From Bordetella parapertussis (GTDB lineage: Bacteria > Pseudomonadota > Gammaproteobacteria > Burkholderiales > Burkholderiaceae_B), in NCBI GenBank assembly GCA_945895265.1, contig CAMDEF010000041.1, forward strand, positions 1-36,679: DNA of 36,679 nucleotides, given 5' to 3'. Of the stretch, positions 1 through 7,438 are shown in pieces (position 1 is the stretch's first letter; every line of letters starts with the position of its first letter). A program made the position numbers and the translations under genes. The notes beneath the pieces were generated by a model. The model searched no databases and was not told the DNA's origin. It saw only the letters and a list, made by a program, of their open reading frames with translations.

Positions 1-118
1 ACGTTACGGAGACTAGGGCTTTCTCGGCGAATTCCATCAGGGTCAGCAGGCTTCGAGTCTGCACAAACAGACCGGATATAAGACTGCAACCACCTTTACT
101 GTCGATATCAAATATTTC

Positions 119-146
119 TTGCCAAACCGGGAGGCGTTCATATAAG
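119..146 (+). promoter_or_regulatory. Candidate sigma70 promoter for the first Bug receptor
   Basis: TTGCCA (119-124) and TATAAG (141-146) are separated by 16 bases, a fair match to a housekeeping promoter. Transcription would start near 152-154, essentially at the ATG of the following gene, which implies a leaderless or nearly leaderless message. A GGGAGG stretch at 129-134 is too far upstream to act as a ribosome binding site for that ATG. This is inferred from spacing only. Confidence 0.3.
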
Positions 147-151
147 ACAAA

Positions 152-1129
152 ATGAGATTCAACTACCAAGCGATGTTGGCAATCACTGCACTCTGCTGTG
201 CGCCCTTGCCTACCTTGGCGCAGGCTGACAATCCCAATAAACCCATCACGCTCATTGTGCCGTTTCCACCGGGTGGGGTGACGGATATTGCAGGCAGAGA
301 GGTGGCTAGAAATCTGACGAAGTATTTGAACCAGGCCGTGGTCGTAGAAAATAAAGCCGGGGCTGGCGGAAACATCGGTACGCAGTACTTAGCAGCCAGC
401 AAACCTGACGGCTATACCCTGGGGTTATTGACGGTAAGCGCCATGTCCATTGCGCCGCATGTCACTAAAAACCTAGGCTTTAATCCCAGTAAAGACTTCA
501 CCCCAATTACCAATATCATCATCACCGAGGGCGCAATCGTGGCCAACGCCGCGACACCGTTCAGTTCAGTCAAAGAGTTCGTGGCCTATGCGAAAGCCAA
601 TCCCGGCAAAGTGAGTTATGCCAGCGTAGGAAACGGCTCAATCCCGCATTTGACGGCTGAAATGTTTGCGCAGCGCGCCGGTATAAGTTTGCTGCACGTA
701 CCTTACAAAGGTACAGGTCCGGCACTGCAAGACCTGCTCGCCAATCAAATTAATTTATCCTTCGAGAGCTCGGTCGGGACCTCATTCAATAACGTCACAG
801 CCGGACGCTTAAAAGTCTTGGCAATTACGGGGGCTAAGCGCTCAGCGGTCGTGCCCGATGTCCCGACGGTTGCCGAGTCTGGATTTCCAGGCTTTAGCGC
901 GCAAGGTTGGTTTGGGTTATTTGGGCCGGCAAATCTTCCTCCAAAAATTTTAGAGACCTTAAACAAGGCCGTCACTGACGCCTTACGCGAGCCAGAGGTC
1001 ATTGCGCGATTTGAGAAGTTGGGTGTTCAACCCGATCCCCAGGCACCCGCTGCGTTCGCGAAATTCTTAGAGGTAGAATCGGCAAAGTGGGGAGATGTCG
1101 CCAAGTCACTCAAACTAGAGCTGAATTGA
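152..1129 (+). CDS. Bug-family tripartite tricarboxylate transporter substrate-binding protein
   Basis: 325-residue periplasmic solute receptor of the Bug/TctC family, the size usual for the family. Residues 1-24 form a Sec signal peptide (basic n-region MRFNYQ, hydrophobic core, ending near TLAQA). The mature protein opens with the family hallmark PITLIVPFPPGGVTDIAGR, followed by VVVENKAGAGGNIG and KPDGYTL, the loops that hold a carboxylate through main-chain and water contacts. No TctA or TctB membrane subunits are encoded nearby, so this is an orphan receptor, as is common in Burkholderiales where Bug genes are greatly amplified. The ligand cannot be predicted from sequence. The following amidohydrolase, SDR and CoA-ligase genes suggest an organic acid, but a strong terminator separates it from them. 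Confidence 0.93.
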   Translation: MRFNYQAMLAITALCCAPLPTLAQADNPNKPITLIVPFPPGGVTDIAGREVARNLTKYLNQAVVVENKAGAGGNIGTQYLAASKPDGYTLGLLTVSAMSIAPHVTKNLGFNPSKDFTPITNIIITEGAIVANAATPFSSVKEFVAYAKANPGKVSYASVGNGSIPHLTAEMFAQRAGISLLHVPYKGTGPALQDLLANQINLSFESSVGTSFNNVTAGRLKVLAITGAKRSAVVPDVPTVAESGFPGFSAQGWFGLFGPANLPPKILETLNKAVTDALREPEVIARFEKLGVQPDPQAPAAFAKFLEVESAKWGDVAKSLKLELN

Positions 1130-1156
1130 CACGACCTAAGCTTCACCAACACCGCA

Positions 1157-1187
1157 AATATCAACCCTCCGGGGTTGGTATTTTTTT
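1157..1187 (+). terminator. Rho-independent terminator after the Bug gene
   Basis: An 11-bp stem (AATATCAACCC at 1157-1167 with GGGTTGGTATT at 1172-1182, one G-U pair) closes a TCCG tetraloop and runs into seven T residues (1181-1187). It lies 28 bases after the stop codon and separates the receptor gene from the catabolic genes downstream. Confidence 0.9.
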
Positions 1188-1320
1188 ATCTAAGATCAAC
1201 CTCTCATTAAAAGACAACCCCGACAATTTCGATGTTTAGGTGCTGAAGGCATCCGCGGCGCGTATTGAGGTTTGTCAACAACATGTCTAGCAGCACCAGT
1301 CAGCAACTTCAGGAAGCACT

Positions 1321-2184
1321 ATGAAACTTATCGATATGCACTCACACTGGGGTACTCAGCGAGGCTACGTGCTGCGCACTGCGGCCGAGCTTGCCCAGCA
1401 AAAAAAGACCTGGAACTCTGAAACTAAATACGTGACAGAAGAAGAGATGGTGGCGTATTTTCGTGCGAGCAACGCACAAGTGATCTTGGATTTAGGATTC
1501 ACTAAATTTGCACCAGTCCAAGACATAGGCCCCCTGCATGACTATTCTTTTGACATGCAACGTCAACATTCGGATGCCATTTTGGGCAACTGGCTGCACA
1601 TCGACCCAACGTTTCACGGCAAAGACGAAGGTCTCAAAGAGCTGCGGCGGTGTATCGACGCCAAAGCAGGTTTTATCGGCCTTGCGGTCAATGGCTCGGG
1701 TTCGGTGCCTGCGAGCGATCCAACTTACGCCCCGTTTTACAAGCTATGTATCGAAGCCAGTATCCCCGTACTGATCTTTGTTGGCACAACCGGACTAGGC
1801 GCAGGGTTGCCTGGTGGCAATGGCATCTTGCTCGATAGCTGTCACCCACGTCACCTGGATATGGTGGCGGCGCAGAACCCTTTACTTCGCATTGTGGCGG
1901 CGCGACCTGGCTGGCCTTGGCAAGCTGAAACGATTGCGGTTCTCATGCACAAGCGCAACATCTGGTACGAATTGCATGGCTGGTCGCCAAAGTATTTCAC
2001 CCCAGATCTTAAGCACGACATCGCGCGTCGCCTGCAAGACCGCATCATGTTTGGCGGTGACTATCCGCTCTACACCTATGAGCGACTCACGACCGAGTGG
2101 AAAGCGGAAGGATATACAGAGGCGGTGCTAGAAAAAGTTTTTCATGCCAATGCAGAAGCCTTCTTGAGTGGAGTAGAACGTTAA
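1321..2184 (+). CDS. Amidohydrolase-family (ACMSD-like) protein with altered metal site
   Basis: 287-residue TIM-barrel protein of the amidohydrolase_2 group (ACMSD/resorcylate decarboxylase relatives). The beta-1 HxH motif is intact (DMHSHW, H7 and H9) and the terminal Asp is present in FGGDYP (D247). The beta-5 histidine position, normally within a hydrophobic-His-x-Gly motif, reads LIFVGTTG with F153. The beta-6 histidine, normally AHP.WPW, reads AARPGWPW with R195 (codon cga). Two of the usual metal or acid-base residues therefore appear replaced, so decarboxylase or hydrolase activity should not be assumed. AGGAAG lies 5 bases before the ATG. The stop overlaps the start of the next gene (TAATG), implying translational coupling with the SDR-like gene. 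Confidence 0.85.
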   Translation: MKLIDMHSHWGTQRGYVLRTAAELAQQKKTWNSETKYVTEEEMVAYFRASNAQVILDLGFTKFAPVQDIGPLHDYSFDMQRQHSDAILGNWLHIDPTFHGKDEGLKELRRCIDAKAGFIGLAVNGSGSVPASDPTYAPFYKLCIEASIPVLIFVGTTGLGAGLPGGNGILLDSCHPRHLDMVAAQNPLLRIVAARPGWPWQAETIAVLMHKRNIWYELHGWSPKYFTPDLKHDIARRLQDRIMFGGDYPLYTYERLTTEWKAEGYTEAVLEKVFHANAEAFLSGVER

Positions 2185-2963
2185 TGGATCTCGAACTGAA
2201 AGGAAAAGTCGCAATCGTTGGTGGCGGCAGCATGGGCATTGGGTATGGCATCGCAAACCGTTTGGCCTCTGAGGGTGCGAATTTAGTGATCTTTGCAAGA
2301 CGTATCCCTAAACTCGAAGCCGCCGCCGCTGAACTGTCTGCTAAGCACGGCGTGCGCGTCATCCCCGTCTCGGCTGACATCCGCAACCAAGACGAAAGTG
2401 GGCGCATCGTACAGACAACCCTCGATCACTTTGGCAAGCTTGATATCTTGGTGAATAACGACGGCGCGCCACCACTCGGGCCGATTGACTCATTCGATGA
2501 TGTGGCCTGGCAAAAGGCTATTGAACAGAACTTGTTCAGCGTCATTCGTATGGTGCGCTCTGCGCTGCCTCATCTCAAGGACTCTGGTTCAGGCAGCATT
2601 CTGAATATTTCCGCAATCTCTGCAATACAACCCATTGCAGGCTTTGCGCTGTCTGTTGCAACCTGGGCTGGCTTGATGGGGTATGCAAAAACTCTTTCGC
2701 TTGAGATTGCGCAGCACGGCATAAACGTCAATACGATATGCCCTGGCTATATCGATACCGATCGCTTGCAAAAAGTGTTTGCGGCCGGCACTGAGAGCCC
2801 AGAGAGTGTGCGTGCAAAACTGATCACTGAAATCCCGCTGGGCCGTATCGGGACGCCGGCTGATATCGCCAATCTGGTCGCACTGCTTGTTTCACCCGCA
2901 GGCTCTTACATCACGGGCTGTACCATCCCCGTCGATGGAGGCTTACTGCGCGCGTTGAGGTAA
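2184..2963 (+). CDS. SDR-family protein lacking the Tyr-x3-Lys catalytic pair
   Basis: 259-residue Rossmann-fold short-chain dehydrogenase/reductase. The start is set at 2184 because its ATG overlaps the preceding stop in TAATG; an in-frame ATG at 2097 would lie inside the upstream gene. The nucleotide-binding loop is GGGSMGIG (13-20), and the usual NNAG is NNDG (91-94). Ser143 of the NIS motif is present, but the stretch expected to read Y-x3-K reads GFALSVATWAG, placing Ser157 and Trp161 where Tyr and Lys should be. The C-terminal CPGYIDTD and PVDGG segments are typical. The fold is certain but classical SDR chemistry is doubtful. It may use a different proton donor or have a non-redox role. 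The acyl-CoA synthetase gene begins 5 bases after its stop. Confidence 0.88.
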   Translation: MDLELKGKVAIVGGGSMGIGYGIANRLASEGANLVIFARRIPKLEAAAAELSAKHGVRVIPVSADIRNQDESGRIVQTTLDHFGKLDILVNNDGAPPLGPIDSFDDVAWQKAIEQNLFSVIRMVRSALPHLKDSGSGSILNISAISAIQPIAGFALSVATWAGLMGYAKTLSLEIAQHGINVNTICPGYIDTDRLQKVFAAGTESPESVRAKLITEIPLGRIGTPADIANLVALLVSPAGSYITGCTIPVDGGLLRALR

Positions 2964-2968
2964 ATGAA

Positions 2969-4642
2969 ATGACTCAATCGGCAACTCACACATCAAACAT
3001 CAAGCTCATGACTACGCCGCAATACAAGACGCGGCTAACCGACGCTTTGCGCACCCGTTATATTGGCAGCAAGGGCTGGCATGACGTGACCTTTTATGAC
3101 TTTATTGAAAAGCGCGCACTCGAGCATCCGGATCGCCTAGTCTTTATCGACGAAACTCGCAGCCTCACTTATGGTGAACTGAAAGATCAGGTTGATCGTT
3201 GTGCTGCGTTTTTAAAAAGTATCGGGATCGGCCCCGGGGATGTCGTCACGATGCAGTTTCCGAATCGTGTCGAGTTTCCGATCGTATTCTTTTCACTTGA
3301 ACTGATCGGGGCAATCGCCAACAAGATCAGCCCAGATTTCAGGCGGCGCGAGGTCGAATACATTTTAAAGTTTTCGAATAGCAAGGCCTTTGTCTGCGCC
3401 TCAAACTTTAAAGGGTTTGATTACGCGGCCATGATCGATGAACTGCGCTCTGAACTCCCTAACTTAACAACAGTTGTGGTGTCAGGCGATACCGTCGTAA
3501 AGAACGTTCATTCACTTGAGCTAGGGCTAGCCGCCGCCGCACCGCTGCCTGCCGCCGAGCGTATTCACCTGAGTCCGGATGCGGTGATGCGCATGGCCTT
3601 TACCTCGGGCACCACAGGTGATCCCAAAGGTGTCATGCATAGCTTTAACACCACACTGTACGCAGCCGAAGTGATCAACAGCGACATGCATGTGACAAAG
3701 GATGAAGTCTTGCTCATCTGGTTACCGGTCGGCCTGAACTGGGGCTATCTCAGCTTATTACAAACAGTGATGGTGGGCGCACGTGCAGTCTTAATGGAAA
3801 AATTCCAAGCCACGCGCGCACTTGAACTCATTGAAAAACACCGCGCCACTTTTATACCCACTGCGCCTGCCTCGTTGCTCGCCATCATGAACGTACCAGA
3901 CTTTCAAAAATTCGATTGCTCGTCGTTACGTGTTGTCGTCACGGGTGGGGCCTCTGCCGCTATTGAAACCATCCGTGACTATCAAAAGCATATGAAAGGC
4001 CATCTGCTCGAACTATACGGCATGCTCGAAACAGGTTTTCACACCTTTACACGCTTTGAAGATGATCCAGAAAAAGTGAACGGCACCATTGGCCGCATCG
4101 TTGGGCAGATGGAGTTACGCATCATCGACGAGGAAGGCAAAGATGTGCCGTATGGCTCAGAAGGCGAAATCGCGGCCTACGGGCCTTCGGTACATTTGGG
4201 CTACTTCAATAACCCTAATGCCAACAAAGAACTGTTCACCGATGACGATTGGTTCAGAACTGGTGATCTTGGTAAATACGTTGATCAGGCCGGAAACGTC
4301 ATGATCGTAGGGCGGCGCAAAGAAATGATCAATCGGGGGGGTAAAAAATATTTTCCACGTGAGATTGAAGAGTTTCTGTATGCCCACCCTTCTATTCTGC
4401 ATGCTGCCATCGTGGGTGTGAATGACGTTCGTTTGGGTGAAAGAAATTGTCTTTGCGTGGTACTCAAACCCGAAGCAAAACTAACTCTCGATGACGTCAC
4501 CAAGATGCTCAAAGGTCAGGTGGCTGATTACAAGCTACCTGAGATGCTTGAGTTTTATGACGAATTACCGTTTACACCGACTGGCAAGATTCGCCGTCAC
4601 GTGTTGACCGCTGATGTGATCAGTCGCATCCATGCACGCTAG
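2969..4642 (+). CDS. AMP-binding acyl-CoA synthetase (acid-CoA ligase)
   Basis: 557-residue class I adenylate-forming enzyme, full length for a medium-chain or alicyclic acid-CoA ligase. It activates a carboxylate with ATP to an acyl-adenylate and then a CoA thioester in the cytoplasm. Visible core motifs are the P-loop FTSGTTGDPKG (211-221), YGMLETG (350-356), RTGDLG (430-435), the hinge motif GRRKEMINRGGKKYFP (448-463) and C-terminal PTGKIRR with catalytic Lys540. MTQSA at 2969 is used as start; ATG 39 bases downstream (MTTPQ) is an alternative. It follows the SDR-like gene by 5 bases, so it is almost certainly co-transcribed. The substrate is unknown; the overall pattern resembles cyclohexanecarboxylate-CoA ligases, an impression from memory rather than an alignment. 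Confidence 0.92.
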   Translation: MTQSATHTSNIKLMTTPQYKTRLTDALRTRYIGSKGWHDVTFYDFIEKRALEHPDRLVFIDETRSLTYGELKDQVDRCAAFLKSIGIGPGDVVTMQFPNRVEFPIVFFSLELIGAIANKISPDFRRREVEYILKFSNSKAFVCASNFKGFDYAAMIDELRSELPNLTTVVVSGDTVVKNVHSLELGLAAAAPLPAAERIHLSPDAVMRMAFTSGTTGDPKGVMHSFNTTLYAAEVINSDMHVTKDEVLLIWLPVGLNWGYLSLLQTVMVGARAVLMEKFQATRALELIEKHRATFIPTAPASLLAIMNVPDFQKFDCSSLRVVVTGGASAAIETIRDYQKHMKGHLLELYGMLETGFHTFTRFEDDPEKVNGTIGRIVGQMELRIIDEEGKDVPYGSEGEIAAYGPSVHLGYFNNPNANKELFTDDDWFRTGDLGKYVDQAGNVMIVGRRKEMINRGGKKYFPREIEEFLYAHPSILHAAIVGVNDVRLGERNCLCVVLKPEAKLTLDDVTKMLKGQVADYKLPEMLEFYDELPFTPTGKIRRHVLTADVISRIHAR

Positions 4643-4745
4643 CGCGGCTCGATCGCCATCCAACAAAGAGTTGAACATGACTCTGGTTCATTTAGCGCCT
4701 ACTTGCAGTTGAAGATCATTACCAAGCGATATTTAGAGACATTTC

Positions 4746-5471
4746 ATGAAAATCAAAGCTGTTGTATTCGATGCCTACGGAACGCTGTTTGATGTTTACT
4801 CCATCCAAGCTTTAGCCGAAGAGCTTTACCGCAACCAAGGGGCTGATATCGCAGTAAAGTGGCGCGATAAACAAATTGAATACACAAGGCTGATTACGCA
4901 GTCAGATCCACACAACTCCTCGGGCAGTCAATACTTTCGGTCGTTTTGGGAACTCACGCGCTTGTCGCTGGAGTACACGTTAGACCGACTCAAACTAGAC
5001 CGCAGCTCTGGTCAAGTTGAAAAGCTGCTACAGCAATACGCGCAACTGACCCCATTTAAAGAAAATTTGGCTGTACTGCAAAAGATCAAAAGCATGGGCC
5101 TCACCACGGCCATACTTTCAAATGGCAGCATGGACATGCTGACGTCGGCAGTCACGAGTGCAGGAATGGCAGAGGTTTTAGACCATATCATCTCAGTCGA
5201 TTCGATTCGCTTGTTCAAGACGTCGCCTGAAAGTTACGGTTTGGTGCAACAGATTATTGGCGTCAACAAAGATGAAGTGCTGTTTGTATCGAGCAATGCA
5301 TGGGATGCGTTGGGTGCCACCTGGTTTGGCTTCACAACGCTTTGGGTCAATCGCCAGGGACTACCTTTCGAAGCCTTGCCTCCACAGCCGCATTTTTCAG
5401 GCTCTGATCTCAATTCAGTTTTGATGTCTTTAGGTGAGATCGAACAAACGCCTAACAATACGATGACTTAA
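4746..5471 (+). CDS. L-2-haloacid dehalogenase, HAD type II
   Basis: 241-residue HAD-superfamily enzyme predicted to hydrolyse L-2-haloalkanoates to D-2-hydroxyalkanoates through an aspartyl ester. Every residue of the L-DEX active-site set can be placed with conserved spacing: nucleophile D9 in FDAYGTLFDV, T13, R40 in WRDKQIEYTR, S125/N126 in ILSNGS, K158 and Y164 in LFKTSPESYG, and S182, N184 and D187 in VSSNAWDALG. This distinguishes it from generic HAD phosphatases. An AGAGAC stretch precedes the ATG. It is separated from the CoA-ligase gene by 103 bases and may be in the same transcript. A role in using halogenated acids is an inference from the intact active site. Confidence 0.9.
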   Translation: MKIKAVVFDAYGTLFDVYSIQALAEELYRNQGADIAVKWRDKQIEYTRLITQSDPHNSSGSQYFRSFWELTRLSLEYTLDRLKLDRSSGQVEKLLQQYAQLTPFKENLAVLQKIKSMGLTTAILSNGSMDMLTSAVTSAGMAEVLDHIISVDSIRLFKTSPESYGLVQQIIGVNKDEVLFVSSNAWDALGATWFGFTTLWVNRQGLPFEALPPQPHFSGSDLNSVLMSLGEIEQTPNNTMT

Positions 5472-5573
5472 TGCATCAATTAAATTAGCCTTTGGCAGAC
5501 GATTCTGTCCTATGATAAGGTTCAGCGATTCACCTAACTCGTATCACCTTCAATACGTATTCACTTGAAAAAT

Positions 5574-5858
5574 ATGAACACTCTAAACTTTGATCACTTC
5601 AAAAAACAATCTCTCGACGCCGGCTTTGACGAGGTGCTTGAACGCACTTGGGCCGCGGATACCGTCGTGCCGACTCACACACACCCGTTTAGCGTACAGG
5701 CGATCGTCACACAGGGCGAAATGTGGATGACCTGTCGCGGAGAAACACGACATTTAACGGTGGGTGGCACCTTTGAGATGCAACAGCACGAGCCGCATGC
5801 TGAGCGCTACGGTGCAGAGGGCGCAACATTTTGGGTGGCTCGAAAGCATGCTGCGTAA
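5574..5858 (+). CDS. Small cupin-domain protein
   Basis: 94-residue single-domain cupin starting at ATG 5574. A TTG three codons upstream (5565) is possible, and neither has a clear Shine-Dalgarno. Metal ligands are suggested by VPTHTHPFSVQ (H35, H37) and by EPHAERYG (H75), with the glycine-rich turn LTVGGTFEM between them. This is the layout of cupin_2 proteins, which may bind a metal for dioxygenase or isomerase chemistry or simply sense a ligand. It sits between the dehalogenase and the chromate transporter with no strong functional tie to either, and the substrate is unknown. Confidence 0.75.
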   Translation: MNTLNFDHFKKQSLDAGFDEVLERTWAADTVVPTHTHPFSVQAIVTQGEMWMTCRGETRHLTVGGTFEMQQHEPHAERYGAEGATFWVARKHAA

Positions 5859-5921
5859 ATGATGACTGTCGGCACCTCTTCTGTCAGCTTTTGCTAAAGA
5901 CATTCTCACAAGGTTCGCGCG

Positions 5922-7265
5922 TTGCAAACTATTTCGCCCCCTCGCGCTGAGCAGGTCAGTTTCTGGCAGGCCCTTGGTTTTTGGTTCAAGCTCGGTTTTT
6001 TGAGTTTTGGCGGCCCTGCTGGTCAGATTGCCTTGATGCATCAAGAGCTCGTCGTCAAACGACGTTGGATCTCAGAAAAGCGGTTTTTGCATGCCTTGAA
6101 CTACTGCATGGTGCTGCCAGGACCCGAGGCCCAACAGCTCGCGACCTATCTGGGCTGGTTGATGCATCGAACGCGCGGCGGGATTGTGGCGGGTGTTCTG
6201 TTTGTCTTGCCCTCGCTGTTTCTGCTTATCGCGTTGTCTTGGATCTACGTCGCCTATGGCGAGGTCCCAATCGTGGCGGGGTTGTTTTATGGCATCAAGC
6301 CCGCCGTGACAGCCATTGTTGTTCAAGCTGCCTATCGTATTGGTTCACGTGCGTTAAAAAATAAGCTGTTGTGGGCGATCGCAGCCGCAAGTTTTGTTGC
6401 AATTTTTATGCTTGAGCTCCCGTTTCCACTCATCGTACTGAGTGCTGCAGTCATTAGTATTGTCAGCGGTCACTACAAACCAGAATTGTTTAGCGCTGCT
6501 CCCAGCCACGCGCAAACAAAACAGAGTCATGGCGAAGCCTTGATTGATGACAACACCCCGACACCTGCGCACGCGTTGTTTAAGTGGACTCGGCTGTTGC
6601 AGGTGTTGCTGGTTGGTGCAGCACTCTGGGTCATCCCGATGGGCTATTTAAGCTGGCACTTTGGTTGGGATCACACCCTCACCCAAATGAGTTGGTTCTT
6701 TACCAAGGCAGCTCTACTGACTTTTGGTGGCGCCTATGCCGTGCTGCCCTACGTGTATCAGGGTGCAGTCGAGACCTTCGGCTGGGCCACCCCCTCACAA
6801 ATGATTGATGGTCTGGCCTTGGGCGAAACAACACCTGGGCCCCTCATCATGGTGGTCGCCTTTGTTGCCTTTATTGGCGGCTACGCTCAAGCGCTGTTTG
6901 GCCCAGACAGTCTTTTCTTGGCGGGCGCTGTTGCGGCTTGCTTGGTCACTTGGTTTACCTTTTTACCCTCATTTTTATTTATCTTTGCTGGTGGCCCATT
7001 GATTGAGACCACGCACAATAATCTTCGCTTCACGGCACCCTTGACGGCCATCACCGCTGCGGTGGTCGGGGTCATTTTGAATCTGGCCGTCTTCTTTGGT
7101 TATCACGTGTTGTGGCCAAATGGCTTGCAAGGCCTCTTTGACTGGCCTTCCGCCCTAATCGCAGTGGCTGCGGGGGTGGCGCTCTTCAAGTACCAGAGCA
7201 ATGTGATTCACGTGATTATTGCCTGTGGACTGCTTGGCGTCTGTCTAAAATGGCTCTTACCCTGA
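5922..7265 (+). CDS. chrA: ChrA-family chromate transporter
   Basis: 447-residue polytopic inner-membrane protein with two homologous CHR domains, the long (bidomain) ChrA type. The first half carries FLSFGGPAGQIALMHQE (about 27-43) and MVLPGPEAQQLATYLGW; the second repeats the pattern as LLTFGGAYAVLPYVYQG and GLALGETTPGPLIMV. Characterised members export chromate driven by the proton motive force and give Cr(VI) resistance; some homologues may handle sulfate-like oxyanions, which is worth keeping in mind in this sulfur-rich neighbourhood. The start is TTG at 5922 with AAGG 8 bases upstream. No chrB regulator is present. Confidence 0.92.
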   Translation: MQTISPPRAEQVSFWQALGFWFKLGFLSFGGPAGQIALMHQELVVKRRWISEKRFLHALNYCMVLPGPEAQQLATYLGWLMHRTRGGIVAGVLFVLPSLFLLIALSWIYVAYGEVPIVAGLFYGIKPAVTAIVVQAAYRIGSRALKNKLLWAIAAASFVAIFMLELPFPLIVLSAAVISIVSGHYKPELFSAAPSHAQTKQSHGEALIDDNTPTPAHALFKWTRLLQVLLVGAALWVIPMGYLSWHFGWDHTLTQMSWFFTKAALLTFGGAYAVLPYVYQGAVETFGWATPSQMIDGLALGETTPGPLIMVVAFVAFIGGYAQALFGPDSLFLAGAVAACLVTWFTFLPSFLFIFAGGPLIETTHNNLRFTAPLTAITAAVVGVILNLAVFFGYHVLWPNGLQGLFDWPSALIAVAAGVALFKYQSNVIHVIIACGLLGVCLKWLLP

Positions 7266-7374
7266 ACGGATGGCTTGGTGAACCAGGACGCGTGCAAGCT
7301 CCGCGCCATGATGAGCGGCCATCAGCGCTCACTACCCCTAACTCGCCGCCAATAGCCTTCGATTACTGAGGTAT

Positions 7375-7406
7375 ATTCTTGACTAATTTACTGGGCTATT
7401 TATCAT
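7375..7406 (+). promoter_or_regulatory. Promoter overlapped by an IscR type-1-like site
   Basis: TTGACT (7379-7384) and TATCAT (7401-7406), 16 bases apart, form a good sigma70 promoter. Positions 7375-7399 match the E. coli IscR type-1 consensus (ATASYYGACTRWWWYAGTCRRSTAT, from memory) at about 22 of 25 positions. The left half GACT is perfect and the right-hand GGCTAT is conserved. Because the site covers the -35 element, binding of an Fe-S-loaded Rrf2 repressor would block transcription of the downstream Fe-S carrier genes, which fits their function. Confidence 0.55.
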
Positions 7407-7438
7407 AGGCCTATCAATCGCTAAGGATTCATTCTGTC

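Noticed and set aside
2087..2407. A 106-codon open frame opposite the SDR-like gene
   Set aside because: It overlaps a clear Rossmann fold on the other strand and has no recognisable domain.
2184..2963. YAK at residues 167-169 as the SDR catalytic Tyr-Lys pair
   Set aside because: Spacing is Y-x-K rather than Y-x3-K, and the position is in the helix after the active-site motif.
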